DNA of 64,000 bases from Rhipicephalus microplus (GCF_043290135.1 NC_134707.1:71229906-71293905), one strand, 5' to 3'; counted from the stretch's first letter, positions 19,855 to 32,392 are shown. Numbers and translations are program-made. The notes: generated from the letters alone by a model not told the origin.

Positions 19855-20410
19855 ACTAAAAAACACTGATGCCAAAGAGGTATAGGCGATGCTATTAGAA
19901 GTAATTTTATGAAGATGTAAAGAAAGAAAAGTGGACGAAGAGATAAACTACCACCGGCAGAATCTGAAGTTGCAAACTTCGAGTAACGCGGTTGTTGCTA
20001 ATCTACTCAGCTACAATGGCGGTCATCCCTCCGCAGAATGTATGGGATGAATAATGTGCATTTACCGCCAGAGCGTTTGTCAGCGCCCCCTGTGGCCACT
20101 GCCATCATTAGGAAATACACACACGCTTTTGCCTGTTGGTGTCACGTAGCATATGACGTTATGAGGAGCAGGCAGCTGACCAATAACCCCTTGCACACTA
20201 CCATCAGACGCGATATTCGAAGGCCGCATGTTTTAATCCTGCTTGTGGCAAGTTATCTTTTCATGAAATTTTTGTTGTTGAAGTTTTCATTACAATTAGC
20301 CCTTATAGCGTGCCATATGCTTCTTTTGGTATCAGTCTCCCGTTTCTGAATAATATTGTGCCTAACATAAAATGAGCCTTTCAATTTACAATTCTTTCCT
20401 TCAATCATAG
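19855..20410. repeat. Two tRNA-derived SINE pieces in inverted orientation
   Basis: 19,855-20,200 matches the minus-strand units at 31,000-32,100: tail (TGCCAAAGAGGTATAGG), tRNA part (GTAACGCGGTTGTTGCTAATCTACTCAGCTAC) and body (GTCACGTAGCATATGACG...GGCAGCTGACCAATA). From about 20,205 the orientation flips, and ATTCGAAGGCCGCATG...AATCCTGC...GCAAGTTATCTTT matches the plus-strand tRNA half at 35,197-35,250. Confidence 0.65.
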
Positions 20411-23400
20411 AGCGGGTCTGGTTTTAGGAGACTTTGTGCCTTTAGTTATTACGCGAGCAATTATTGGTGAGCAGCCAGCTCGCCATATGATCACGCGCTG
20501 CGTTACGCCGACATATAAAAATTAGTGTTCCAAACTTATTGCAATGGCAAAGAATGGCGGTCACTGATGCTCCCCTGTTCAAATGAAGAAATATACTTTA
20601 TAAACTGAACAGAGGGATTCTTGCCACTGTAGCTTAGTGATAGAACATTCAGCGCTTCGTTTGAAGTTCACATGTTCAGTAGCTGTTCATAACAAGGCAT
20701 TTTGTGTGGACTTTGTATTGACATGTTTGTTACAGTTACTGCCAACATCAGAGATACTTTTCAAGGCACAATTGTTTGTTGGTTTGCATTAATATTGTAT
20801 CCACTGAAACGAAATAGCTCTTAAACATGCACTTCTTTCCTTGGAATGACTATGAGGCTCACCGTAGAAACGAGCTCCGGAAATTTAGATCCTGTGGCCT
20901 TTTTTAACATAAAGTGGCATCACATAGGAGAGAACTCGACTTTCGAGTCAGCAACCAAGCACCGTAGCTACTTCACCACTCTGGTGGACGGACTAGCCAA
21001 CTGGTTTCTGCGGATTACATTTATTTAACCCTCAGTATAGTTGCAATGAAATTTAAATTGCCTATATTTCCTTTTATCAGGTATACGTTTGCTGCTTCTT
21101 GAATGTTACCAGTCGTTTATCGCACTATTTTATTCCTTGTTTTTTGTTGTAGGTGCGTCATTGTATCATTTTTATTAAACACTATTCTCTTTTGAGGAAA
21201 ACTCCATGCTCCGATATGTTCTGTGGTATAAGCGATTCTTTATTTTACTTCCATCATTACTGCAACATCTGCCAAGAAAGCTGCTAAAAAAGTTACTTGC
21301 ACTCTATTGTTACGGTCAAAGCATTCTCGCGAAAGAGGTGCATTATTGGTACTTTTCCAGACAAGTATTTTCAAAAGCAATGTCATACACAGTCCGGTCG
21401 CGTCGAGCTTTTAAATATCAAGCTTACTAAAACTGGAACAAGTTTCAATATCCTGTAACTTCATATACGAGTTTTTGAGCGTTTATTGTGTTTTCGGTGT
21501 CGAAGTTCTCTTCACAGCATACATAGACGCTGGTTCGAACAAAGCATCTAACGGTGACATCTTTTATTTTTGCTTCTTGTAAAAAATAGTGCGATTGCTA
21601 TGCAACTGCCTTTTTCTGAAAGAAAATAAGGCATTCATAAAAGCATCCTCTAGTGTATCTTGCACTTTGCTGAAACTTCATCTTCACCAACCTAGCAGAT
21701 GACATTCGTCATCATCGCCAGTGCTCCTCACTGGCTGCTGCTCGCTCAAGAGCACGAAATCATGTGTTTGAATTATTTTTAGTTGTTTCTGTAAAGAGCG
21801 TTCGTTTCGAACGTGTCATCTTTCGTTCATGCACGGCAGCCTCGTAGCCGGCTGACCATGAGGTCTACCGCACTCCTAATAGTAGTAGTAGCAAAAAAAA
21901 ACGCCATTATATACCGAAACCAGATGTGTATATTCTCTGTCGCACACAGGGAACATAAGGGTGAAAAACTAAGCCTATTCAGTAGAAAGGGGACTCTATT
22001 TCAAGGCACCACTACCACGTGCTATTTATTCGGGTCATTGAATCCGTCGTAGTTGCTTTACAAGGCTGGCCTTAGCAGCAGCACTTCTAATTCCTCTCAC
22101 ATGCCATTTATGCATTATTCACGCTCCTCACACTCCCAATCAATGTAATAAAGTGTTCGTGTTGCTCTACAGAACATACATATGTCCCTCTGTGCAGTGC
22201 AGTAGAACAGGTTTATAGTCTGCAGAGTCATGCAAAAATTCATCTGCAGTCTTCGCAGTGCGGTCGCCTTCACAGCGATTAGTTAACTAAGCGAGTGTGT
22301 ACAGATTCCTTTGATTTCTCAAAGCCCCTAACAATTGCTGTGTAGCAAGTTTCTGAGCATTGTAGGGTACTGTATTGCTGTTTTCGCGCTGACCTGATGA
22401 TCGTTAAAGCTCTAGCCACGTCATCAGCACGCAAGTTCCCAGTCACGCCCTCGCACCCAGTAATACCCCCACGCACAGGACACGCTTCGAACGTGCTCTA
22501 TTTGGTGGCAAGATTATCGATGCCACTTGTGTTTCGATGCAGTATTCACGTGGAGTGGAGGTGCACAAGCGTACACTTACGAAAATGTAGAACTGTAGAG
22601 TTGATTTCCTCAACAAATATATATAGACTACGACCTTCTCAAGCGAAAACAGGCAATCAATTTTCACAGTTCTATAAAGTAACGGCTTCATGCACTTTAC
22701 ACTCATGGTTGTGTATTGAGGCTTTAAACAATGGCGACCATCGCAGGAACTATTGGAGCCTAAAGCGAACACTTGAAACAGCTATGCCCTAGCTTTTTCA
22801 ATCTAGTAATTTACTCGTTATTTGAGGGTATCTCCATCGCAGACAACTGTTGATATCTCGTCGAGCCCGTCCGTGCTTTTCGTTGGTGACTAGCAGAACC
22901 TGTTGGTTCTATCTCATAACGCGAATAATAGTCGTCACTTTAGGTTGGCCGTATTTCTGCAGCTTGAAATAGGTTAACTTTGACACTCGCTTGGCCTTTC
23001 AAATGGAGTATATATAAAGTCATCACGCTCTATACTACACACATTTCCATTTTGGAGAGAACTCCTGACTTGGGTATTATGATTTTTTTGGGCAGCGTTA
23101 CTGCTTTTTCCCTGAAACAAAAAAAAAGTGACGTAAGGGATAGGTTGATTAATGTCCGCGCATATACATTCGCGTTGCGTTCCATGCAGATCCACTAAGT
23201 GTTTTTTGTTTCACACGAATACAACGCGATTTGAGTGCGAGGCTGTAAAGCAAGCTACAGTGATTTTAATTATATATGATGGCCTCGGGTATTGTCAACC
23301 TTTTATTGATTAGGCACAAAGTCAAAGTAAAAGTTGAGGCATAGTACTTCTTAAGAAGATTCTTTCGTAATGATACCACAAACCATGCCTGAAGAAAGCT

Positions 23401-23660
23401 TAACTGACAATCAAACTGTAAATCAATATTGATGAACTAGCCATAATAGTTAGAGGAAATGATCTTCACTTTAGAATATTAAAAGCAACAAGTGATTAGG
23501 CATGCCCTAGTATTCTCCAAAATTAGAGTACAATTTCTAACCTCTTGAGTTGTTTATGAATAAATCCTAAGGCAAGGGGGGCATAGTGCACTAGTAGCAT
23601 GCTGTTGACTCAAAAACAGTTACAAGAAAATAATTGCGAAAACAATGCAACGAAGAATGT
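20411..23660. other. No recognised gene
   Basis: AT-rich noncoding-looking sequence. A degenerate tRNA-like piece (GTAGCTTAGTGATAGAACATTC) at about 20,628-20,660 suggests an old SINE head. Nothing else is supported. Confidence 0.45.
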
Positions 23661-23664
23661 TGTT

Positions 23665-23720
23665 ACAAATGTTACTAGAACCAAGTCAGCTTCGCAGCTC
23701 CACGCGCGCGCCGGCACAAG
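23665..23720 (-). repeat. Dispersed repeat, inverted partner of 29,030-29,092
   Basis: On the minus strand it reads GGAGCTGCGAAGCTGACTTGGTTCTAGTAAC, matching the plus strand near 29,055-29,090 (GGAGCTACGAAACTGACCTGGTTCTAGTAAC). A GCGCGCG run precedes both. Confidence 0.75.
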
Positions 23721-23952
23721 CGGCTGACGCGTTAACTAATGGCGCTGCAGTTCCGTTTTGCTATAGTGCCTAGAATATATTCTAAACACAAAAGTTTTGC
23801 TGCACAAGCTGCGTCGCGACGCGCATGTTGCCGCTCAGACACATCACGTTTTCGGCACTCGCTTGCTTCTTGGTGCGATTATTTAGTGAACTGTCGTCTC
23901 TCACGAAAGAGTGCAAACTTTTTATAAGTGACGCCAATAACTAGTATTTTCT

Positions 23953-24065
23953 TGTTTTGCGCCGGGCTGCAAAAGCTTCTACAGAAATGACACCGATTAC
24001 TCTCCTTTTTTGAACAACCCCGACGTCCCGATGAGTTTAAGAATTGGAAAAACTTGAGATTCTTT
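23953..24065 (+). pseudogene. THAP-domain N-terminal half, frameshifted
   Basis: Plus-strand reading from 23,953 gives CFAPGCKSFYRNDTDYSPFL, the first Cys pair and loop of a THAP zinc-dependent DNA-binding domain (C2CH). One missing base near 24,030 shifts the frame; the following frame gives PDEFKNWKNL, which matches the family's acidic-W segment. The matching C-terminal half with the C..H pair lies at 25,396. THAP domains bind DNA in host regulators and in P-element-type transposases. No start codon precedes the Cys closely. Either the domain was split by an intron of about 1.3 kb or the copy is broken. Confidence 0.6.
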
Positions 24066-25395
24066 TTTAAACGTTGAATGTGTTAGCGATATTCCGTACC
24101 AAGTGCGTACTTTAGAATCTTAGTGCATGAAATATTTTCGAACTTTCTATGCAAGCAATATTGGGCCCTCAGAGAATTGGCGCAGTAACGTGTGCGCCTC
24201 TTGTAGTGGGTGGCCGGCTTTAAACTATTAAGCCATTATGATAATCGCATGTTCAGACACCCGATGGCAGTGTACACTTGTACCACATATTATTACTGCA
24301 ACAGTTCATGTTGTGCTGCTAAGCACCTATACTGGCCGCGTGTGTTTGTAAAACATGAATGTTACTGTCGCTGCATTTCTAAGTAGACGAGATTATTTTC
24401 ACTTTATTGACAAGCAGACGCGTGCCTTGTACCAAGAGAAAGATTGTACAAAGACTTGAACACTGTAATGATGCCCACAGCGGTATAGAGATGACTAACG
24501 CCCCCGGGCAAGATGTGCGAAAAAGAGTGAAGAGGCTGACAGGAAATCTATAGAATCGTTTTTTTTTTCAAGTTACACATAAGCATATTGCCTGTGGAAA
24601 GATGGCATAAAGACAAAGGCATGATGATAGCATGAACGCATAGATCTCTTTCATTTAGGAAATGGCACCCGCTTGTAGTAGTCATTTGCTCTCTATGTCA
24701 TGTCGAAAAAAAGTTTGGGGTGAGGCAGGGAGACTAGGCCCGGAGTGCCACCCCCTGGCTACAGCCTTGCTTGGACACAAACAGCACTATGTGTAACAAA
24801 TGGGGAACGAGTTAACACGCCATCATTGACTTGTGATCTAATATTTTTCCAGGACGTGTTACAAAGAACCTTGAAGAAAGATCTGCCTATAACACTTTAG
24901 AATACGTTATCTATAAATACACAATGAGGGTAGTATTCCCTCTGATATGATATTGTTACTGGGCTTTTACAGTCTCTGCATAACACCATGAGGCTTATGG
25001 ATCCTGAAGCCAAATAAGCACGGGAAACTTTCCTGAATGTTTAAAACACGCGTGCGAGATGTATCGAATGTTGAATGAGCCTCCTGATTGTATGGAGCTG
25101 TTTCATGACTTAGTGAAAATGAACTATTTTTAACCATCACAATGGTGAAGCGGACCATTTTGCTTTCTAATCTTGAAATGAAAATGTTAAAAAAAACAGG
25201 TACCTGGCTGTGTAGTAGAACAACCACTTGTTGCACAAAGGCCCCGGGATAGATGGCCACTATGACCCACAGTTTTATTTTATTTTATTTCAATATCTCA
25301 ACTTTTACGTCACGACCAAGATGATGATTTTTTACTCACAACCAACTACGCCGCCGTCAGAATTTCTGCGATATTAATTTTCAACGCTTTCGCGT

Positions 25396-26168
25396 TTAAA
25401 GTGGGAACAGATGCAGAGCCCCAAGAATAAGCGGCTCACTCCCAAGTACAAGGTATGTGAGAGACATTTTGAGGTAAACGACATTGAAAATATTATAAGC
25501 ACACTAAAATCAAAATAAAGTATGTCTATCTTGAGGAAATGGGCTAACAGGGCATTGCCTCACCTTTTTACAGGTCTGCCAAGCGCATCTCGAAGCCACA
25601 AGTGATGACAAGAGCAAGCAGTTCAAAAAAAAGAAAGAAAACGTGTCGGGATTATCTCATGTCAGAAAAAAAAATAGGGCTGTCATGCAGCCCGTTGAGG
25701 GATTCTTGCAACGACGCATCACCGGACGCCTCAGACGTCACGTAAGCTGCACCGTTCGCATTCAACGAAGTGAAGAAGATCTCGTTGCCTTCCTCGTATC
25801 GGCGCGAAGAATTATTCGATGACGCTGTCTCAGTCATCAAGTGCGTTGTTTTACACTGCAGAACTCTTGGGCCAAGAGACCTGCTAGTACAAAAAACTGT
25901 TATTGTTGAACGAGGTGGCAGCTGCACTTTTAACGGCTACAACAAATTGCACAAGCAGCCGTTGCACACTCTGACCACTGTCGCCCTTTTGGGAAGTACA
26001 GGTAGACAGCCTGAACGTCTGCGACGGCATACGACCAGCCGAGAGTGTGCCCAGAACCGTTGCTGTTCAACCGTTACTGTTCAAACACTGCTCAGTGTTT
26101 ACAAAGTGGCCTTTTTACTTTCTCTGCCTGTACCTACGGCGACGATTGCGAACCTGCAAAGGTGGTGA
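25396..26168 (+). pseudogene. THAP-domain C-terminal half and following region, broken
   Basis: Frame from 25,396 reads LKWEQMQSPKNKRLTPKYKVCERHFEVNDIE, the second half of a THAP domain including the C-x2-H (CERH) zinc ligands. After a TAA at 25,516 the same frame continues RKWANRALPHLFTGLP, similar to the post-THAP A-P-T-lF-lP motif of tick THAP proteins. In another frame 25,770-26,168 reads KKISLPSSYRREELFDDAVSVIK...LLVQKTVIVERGGSC, which fits the conserved LPS..W / V.K.V segment downstream of THAP domains in such proteins. No transposase catalytic core is visible. It is either a decayed THAP gene or a P-like element remnant. Confidence 0.5.
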
Positions 26169-26339
26169 AAACCAGAATACGTAAGATTCTCAACCTCTCA
26201 AAGACGTTTGCGCATGCGGCTGCCGCTAAAAGAAACAAAATCAGGAGATCTTGGCTCTTAAGCGACAGCTTTCCACTGTTTAGAATGCGGGAACTGAAGG
26301 TGACCTGGCTGGGGTTCCTGCTTTGCTAAGCCTGTCATT

Positions 26340-26828
26340 TATGGCGTCGCCTAAGTAACGAGTGCTGGGTAATAACCCAGCGAAAGTATGAGAGAAATAT
26401 GGGTAATATTTTAGCCATCTTTCTCACCAGAGATGGGTAATAACGGCGCTCTCTAATTACTCTCACGGGAAAATTCTCTCCCGACAAAGATGGCTACACG
26501 TTAAAAAAAGCGACAACGAGCAAACTGGATTTGTAAAGTGTTGCCATGAGAGCACAGTGTACATTTAGTTAGGAAATTTCACTTGCCGATGAACACCGGA
26601 TTGAACGTGAAAGATGCCCAGCTGATTGGAAAAATAAACTGCGCCTGAGACAAGTCACCAGAATATAAGAACGACCACGGACTAACAACTCGTCCTGTGG
26701 ACTTGCAATTTTTGTGTCTCATCTTTAGAGCAGTTTATTTTTCTAGTAATATCTTAGTAAATAGCGCCCAACACAAGCTTCTCGGGCCCAGCCAATTCCA
26801 CCTGAAAACAGCGTTCCGGGGACTGTTA
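26340..26828. other. No recognised gene
   Basis: Short intergenic-type sequence. An 11-bp inverted match (AGCCATCTTT around 26,414 and 26,487) is the only structure noted. Confidence 0.45.
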
Positions 26829-26990
<162 letters not shown>

Positions 26991-27209
26991 TATTTGCCAT
27001 CTTTGTGAGATACAGATCGGGCATTGTAGCCAAAAAGCCGTCCCCAGACAGCTTAACTAGCCTACAAGCCTATGTATTTGGCAGTGCAGCAATATTACAT
27101 ACAAACATGTTACATATTAATATCAATACATAAATACTCTTGCACTTTTACACAATTATACAAACACAGAGCCACACACACACGCATATATACATACAGG
27201 GGCATGCTA

Positions 27210-28745
27210 GTGCTTTAACATATTTCAACGCACACTTTGCTCTTCAAAAGCAACAAAATGAAGAGCGTGTCTGTATTGCACATGAATATATACAGAAACC
27301 ACATGCATCCTTTTATATTTTTGAAAGAGGCCGTAAGAAGATCAAACTGCATCGATTTACAGCTGTTTAGTAATGTAGTTATTGTGTAGTGGAGCATATG
27401 TCTTCCGTAGTTTGAACGGGGTGTTGGTACTAACAACTCCTCCAAGTGTCTGGTACCGTAACTTGGAGCTTTTGTTTGAAGTTGGACAAGAATAGATAAG
27501 TTATTTATGTTCCGCTAGTGACCTTGTCTGTATATTTGACTCAAACGATATTGGTAGAGATTATGTGCGGGGATCGCGCCCGAATTCTTAAAGAAAGCTA
27601 TCATTGATGCTGTGTAGGAAACGTTGTATGCATACCGCAGATGCTTTTTTGTAACAATAAAATACATTCTACATTAGTTTGTGTTGTGTTACCCCGTACT
27701 ATTTGACAATTTTTTATATGTGATTGTAAAAGTGATTTAGATATTAAGAGTTTAGGACATGTGGGAAGAATGTAGCGTAAGCGACCTACCACCCTGTGAT
27801 TTTGCTTGCTTAACTTAGGACGTAATTAACAGGACGATCCCATGACGTGTTGGTGGAATGGATAATTCGCAAATATTTGAAATTCTCGGTAATTTGAACA
27901 CTTCAAGAATGCAACACAATGTCTTGATGTGGAGGTATGCGCTTGTTCTTTACTCTGAATATGACGGCTTTTGTCTTGCCCATGATTATTTTCAATAAAG
28001 TCAATGCAGACCACTCCTCTAGAATTTTTATTGTATTGTGACATTGCTTTATTAGATCATCAATATCAATGCCAGTGCTTGCGTCATCCGCGTAAACAGT
28101 TTACTTTGCCTCGTATTGATAATATCGTTCAGATAAATATTAAGAAGTAGAGGCCCTAAAATACTTCCTTGTGGTACTCTGCAGTGAACAGATCATATTT
28201 TAGAAGTAAAAGTGTCGATTTTCACAATTTAGGTTCTGTTAGGCAAGTAGGATTTGATGAGAGATAATGTGTGGCCTCGGATTTCGTAATAGCTAATTTT
28301 TTCTACCAGATTGTTACGGTCAACCAAATCAAAAGCTTTTGAGAAGTCTACGAAAACACCGATGACTATAGCTCTGTTTTCAATCCCTGTCAATTTATAT
28401 TTTCTGTTTTGCCAGTGCTAATTCAGCTGATTTATTCTTACAAAGCCGAAATTGGTGTGGTGTTAACAGGTTATGTTTCTCAATTAAATTTGCTATTCCA
28501 GAATGCAAAACTTTTTCAAATATATTTGAAAATATTCGCGAAATAGATACCAGCCTTTAATTTCCCAGATCGTTTCGATCTCCCTTTTTGTACAGGACGG
28601 TCAATTTCGCCCACTGCATGTTTTCAGGAAAAATTGCCGATAGCAGACACACATTAAAGATATCAGCGAGGATAGGAGAAATAATTTCAACTGCATGTTT
28701 AATTGGGGACAGCTGAAAACCATCACTGTCACAACTAGTGCTATT
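27210..28745 (-). pseudogene. LINE-C: reverse transcriptase and C-terminal region, broken
   Basis: Reading from 28,745 downward gives SDGFQLSPIKHAVEIISPILADIFN, AIFPENMQWAKLTVLYKKGDR, FSNIFEKVLHSGI and HNLLTPHQF (thumb/finger blocks of a LINE RT). After several stops come a GSILGPLL-like piece near 28,160, YADDASTGIDIDDLI near 28,090 (catalytic YADD intact) and the C-terminal GRLRYILPT...LLQSHIKNCQIVRGNTTQTNVE block (27,792-27,601) found after RT in CR1/L2/Jockey-type LINEs. It ends near 27,215. Frames change several times, so no product is possible. Confidence 0.8.
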
Positions 28746-28764
28746 TTTGTTCTATGTTGGAAAA

Positions 28765-29860
28765 TAAATCCGTAAATAGATAAATAAAAATAAGTTCCCG
28801 ACTAAGAAAGACTCCTGACTCTCAGTGGTGATTTTGGAACAAATGTTCTACAAATTTTGGTTTTTGAAGCAGTTGAGCTTACTGCGCAAGTGGCAATGGC
28901 GAATCTTCACTACTGGCAAGAGATGCGACGACAACGTGGATCATTCGCGCTGCAGCAGACAGCGCGCGCGGCTTGAAGCAAGATGGCACAACAGCGCCAC
29001 CAGTTTTCGTGTTGGCCGCCGCGGTCACTTCGGAGAACGCGCGCCTACGGGGAGCTACGAAACTGACCTGGTTCTAGTAACGTTGGTTCTTACTGTACTG
29101 ATGCTTTTGAGGATCATTGTGCTATTTTTAGATGCGACGCATTTTACAGCGGACTGCGGGCCCTTTGAACTTATCTACGAAATCACCTATCTTGCCGACT
29201 ACGTCTGGGTGCTCTCGCGATCGTTTTTTGAACTTTAGGTGGACATAACAAAATATCATAAAAACATGATAGACGTGAAAACACTGTAACGTACGTCACC
29301 AAACATTTTTCTTCTGCAAAACACGTGTGCCACATACCCAGCAGCGGCAAGAATGGGCATTGGTGAATTATAGGGCGGTAAAGAAAACTGACAGGGGCAG
29401 CGTGGATATGAATAATGGACAGTTGGACAAGGCAGTTCAGAGGTCTAGGTCTGGGAACTGCTTTAAAAAAGATGCTGGGTTGGGTACTCTTCGAAAATTT
29501 TTAATGGGAGTCGCAGTGCTGGCTACCTGATTTTATACGCGTCACATATTTACCCCTGCGATATACCCGTCTCCTCGTGTTACGTAATTTTATATAGTTA
29601 AGCGCCATTCACTAAAGTTGGTCTACGTAGCGCTATCCAGGGCTACAGTATTTGTAAGCACAAGAAGCCCGCATAGCTTACCAATTCTGGTGTTGACAAT
29701 AGCCATGTAACTGTTGGTCTCGTACCGAAACTACTAACAACTGGTCATACTAAACTCTTGCCACTGTTTATCGTATGCTTCGGCGTACATTTGTGCATAT
29801 CATTACAAATAATTCATGACCTTTTGCTGCATCAAAAACTTGAACCTACGCCACCTTCTT
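28765..29860. other. Unassigned region with one dispersed repeat
   Basis: A 137-codon plus-strand frame (28,825-29,238) has no recognised domain and includes the dispersed repeat at 29,030-29,092, so I do not call it a gene. The remainder is AT-rich. Confidence 0.5.
29030..29092 (+). repeat. Dispersed repeat, partner of 23,665-23,720
   Basis: Contains ACGCGCGCC, GGAGCTACGAAACTGACC and TGGTTCTAGTAACGTTGG. Confidence 0.75.
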
Positions 29861-29995
29861 TGTGCTTCGCATAACATCGATCCCTATGCTGCACTGGATG
29901 TACGAAATTTCCACCCGTGCAGTCAGCATGGACGTCAAACTCTGCCCAGGTGGCGCTGCGAAATATTCACAGCATATCCTCGAAGTGAATAAGGA

Positions 29996-30335
29996 TGAGC
30001 GGACCGAAGTGTCCGTCACTCTGCCCATGTGTCCGTCCGTCCGTTTGTTCTTGCTTCCATCCGTCCGGGCATCCGCTCATTCGTACGGGCGTCCTTACTT
30101 CTGTCCATTTGTGCATCCGTCCGTGCCTCCCTCCGTGCATCTGCTCATCCGTCCATCCGTCCGTTCATTCGTTTGTCGTCCTGTCTTCCTGTCTGTTCGT
30201 TCATCTGTCTGTTTGTCTGTCTATCCATCCGTCCGTCCATTTGTTTGCCTGTGCGTCTGTGTTTTTCCCTCTCTCTGTCTGTATGTCTGCCCTTCCGCCA
30301 GTCTATCCGTTGTCTGTCTGTCTGTCCGTACATTT
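29996..30335. repeat. (TCCG/TCTG)n tetranucleotide-type repeat region
   Basis: Long run of degenerate TCCGTCCGT / TCTGTCTG units. It has few stops, so it is open in three plus-strand frames and one minus-strand frame. A shorter related tract sits at about 52,800-52,840. Confidence 0.9.
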
Positions 30336-30441
30336 AGTGAAAACTCCAAGTATAGGCATCTGGTATCTTTTCATCATGTATTAATCTGATACAAGTACCG
30401 CCGACCAGCGAACATTCTAAGAACTAAATGAGAGGTAGCTA

Positions 30442-30463
30442 CCTACTACTACTACTGCTGCTG

Positions 30464-30535
<72 letters not shown>

Positions 30536-30536
30536 C
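30442..30536. repeat. (TAC)n trinucleotide microsatellite
   Basis: Run of CTA/TAC units with GCT and TTC interruptions. Confidence 0.93.
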
Positions 30537-30859
30537 ATACATCGGGACGCACGACCCACGTCTTAAGAAGCTTCGTTCCTAAACCACTGCTACCAGCGCC
30601 CTCATCACCACGCTGGCCATAACTGGGCAGTGCAAATAGTACCATCCAAAAGCGAACGTGCGTAGGCCATTTAGCTAGTGTTGAGAAGCGGTTTTCTGAA
30701 AATCAAGAAGCTGGCAACCTTCTACCGTCAATCTATCCTCACTTAAGGAAAATTGGAAGCTCATCAAAGTGAAATTTGGCAATAAAGCAGAGCTTTTTTT
30801 CGTTTCTTCGTCCGCTTCATCTGATTACCCATAACACGACCGAATCTAGAAAGACTTTC

Positions 30860-30861
<2 letters not shown>

Positions 30862-30929
<68 letters not shown>
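30862..30929. repeat. (TA)n microsatellite
   Basis: Pure TA run just left of the tandem tRNA-bearing units. Confidence 0.95.
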
Positions 30930-30930
<1 letters not shown>

Positions 30931-30944
30931 GTATCACTGATGAA

Positions 30945-32125
30945 ATGTAGCAGGCATTAATGCCAAGGAAAGTATAGGGGAAGTTATTAGACCGATTTTA
31001 ATGTAAATGTGAAGAAAGAAATGTGGGTAAAAGATAACTTGCCGTGGGCAGGAACTGAACCTGCGACCATTGAATAACACGTTCGATACTCTACTAATTA
31101 GCTACCATGGCGGCTATTCTCCCAGCCACTTTATTGTGTTATATATGAATTTAAACGTGGTAGTGTCAGTCAGCGCCCTCATTAGCCATGGCGGCGAGTG
31201 TGGCACACTCTTTATGAGCCCGTCTGGCGTCACGCAGCACGTGAACCTATTACCAGCTGGCAGCTGACCAATAGTCTCTCGCATACAACCTAAGGCACCA
31301 ATTCCATCTGTACGAGACCCTCCTTAATGAGTAAGGGAAAGAATTGTATACTCAAGGGCTCATTTTTTTGTACTTTGACACAACACAAATAAATCTAACA
31401 GACAATAATGACAAGGAAAGTATAAGGGAAGTTATTAGACCGAATGGTAATGTAACTGTCAAAAAAGAGAAGTTGGTGAAAGGATAACTCGCCGAGGGCA
31501 GAAACTGAATTTTCGACCTTCGAATAATGCATTCGATGTCCACCACTGAGCTACCACGGCGGCTATCTTCCCAGCCACTTTATTTGGTATATATATGAAT
31601 TTAAACGTGGGAGTGTCAGTCAGCGCCATCAGTATCCATGGCCGCGAGTGTGGCGCACTTTTTATGAGCCTGTGTGGTGTCACGCAGCACGGGAACTCAT
31701 TACGAGCTAGCAGCTGACGAATAGTCTTTGTATACAACCTAAGACATCAAGTCTGCCAGTACTAGACCTTCGTTATTGAGTAAGGGAAAGAAGTGTATTC
31801 TTAAGCGCTCGTTTTTTCATACCTTGGCTCAACAGCAATAAAATTTAACAGACAATAATGCAAATAAAAGTATAAGGGAAGTTATTATACCGAATTGTAC
31901 TGCATATGTGAAATAAAGAATGCGAGAAAAGAGGTAACTTGCCGTGGGCAGGAACCAAACCTGCGACCTTCGAATAACGCGTTCAATGCTCTAACACTGC
32001 GCTACCACGGCGGCTATCCTCCCAGTCATTTTATTGGATATATATGTGAATTGATACGTGGGAGTGTCAGTCAGCACCCTCAGTAGCCATGGCAGCGAGT
32101 GGGGCACACTTTTCGTGAGCCTGTG
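30945..32125 (-). repeat. Tandem array of ~450-bp tRNA-derived units (about 2.6 copies)
   Basis: Three head-to-tail units. The landmark GCTACCAYGG lies at 31,101, 31,550 and 32,001, giving periods of 449 and 451 bp. Each unit, read on the minus strand, has a body (GCTGACTGACACT...), a tRNA-like head (GGTAGC.CAGT..TAGAGCATCGAAC, an A-box type, then a B-box-like GGTTYRGTTCC), and a tail (AGTTATC...TAACTTCCC.TATACTTTCCTTGGCATTATTGTC). The family also occurs singly at 34,840-35,340 and 44,510-44,830. It resembles the tRNA-derived SINEs of ixodid ticks (the Ruka type). Confidence 0.85.
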
Positions 32126-32145
32126 TGTTCTTTGAACGGGTACCC

Positions 32146-32215
32146 GGTTGTATCAACGCCAGGGGTGGTGGCGCGCCTCTGTAACCCCGTGTCTGGGCCC
32201 GAGGTACCTCAGAAA
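32146..32215 (+). ncRNA. SRP-RNA (7SL) Alu-domain-like segment 1
   Basis: GGTGGTGGCGCGC followed by CTGTAACCCC and GGGCCCGAGG resembles the 5' Alu domain of metazoan 7SL RNA (GGTGGCGCG..CTGTAxTCCCAGC..CTCGGGAGG). Only the Alu-like part is visible; no S-domain was recognised. It could be a 7SL-derived SINE or a chance match. Confidence 0.3.
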
Positions 32216-32329
32216 AGAAAAAGAATGAAGATCACACGAATGGACACTGGTCCAATCTGCCATGGTGTGTTCCCGAGGGAAGCTAACACCATAGTTCGCT
32301 CTGCGAACCGAACAGTGCCGGAATGGCTG

Positions 32330-32392
32330 GCAGAGTGGTAAGCTCCTGTAATCTGATGACTCAGAGGCGCTGGCATTAGGAACGCATTCCTT
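32330..32392 (+). ncRNA. SRP-RNA (7SL) Alu-domain-like segment 2
   Basis: GTGGTAAGC.CCTGTAATC followed by GACTCAGAGGCGCTGG has the same order of blocks as segments 1 and 3, with more divergence. Confidence 0.22.

Noticed and set aside
29862..30389. 175-codon plus-strand ORF rich in Ser, Val and Cys
   Set aside because: It crosses the (TCCG/TCTG)n repeat, which lacks stop codons and is open in three plus-strand frames and one minus-strand frame. The pattern comes from the repeat, not from a protein.
30428..30645. Poly-Leu and poly-Ser ORFs
   Set aside because: They are translations of the (TAC)n microsatellite.
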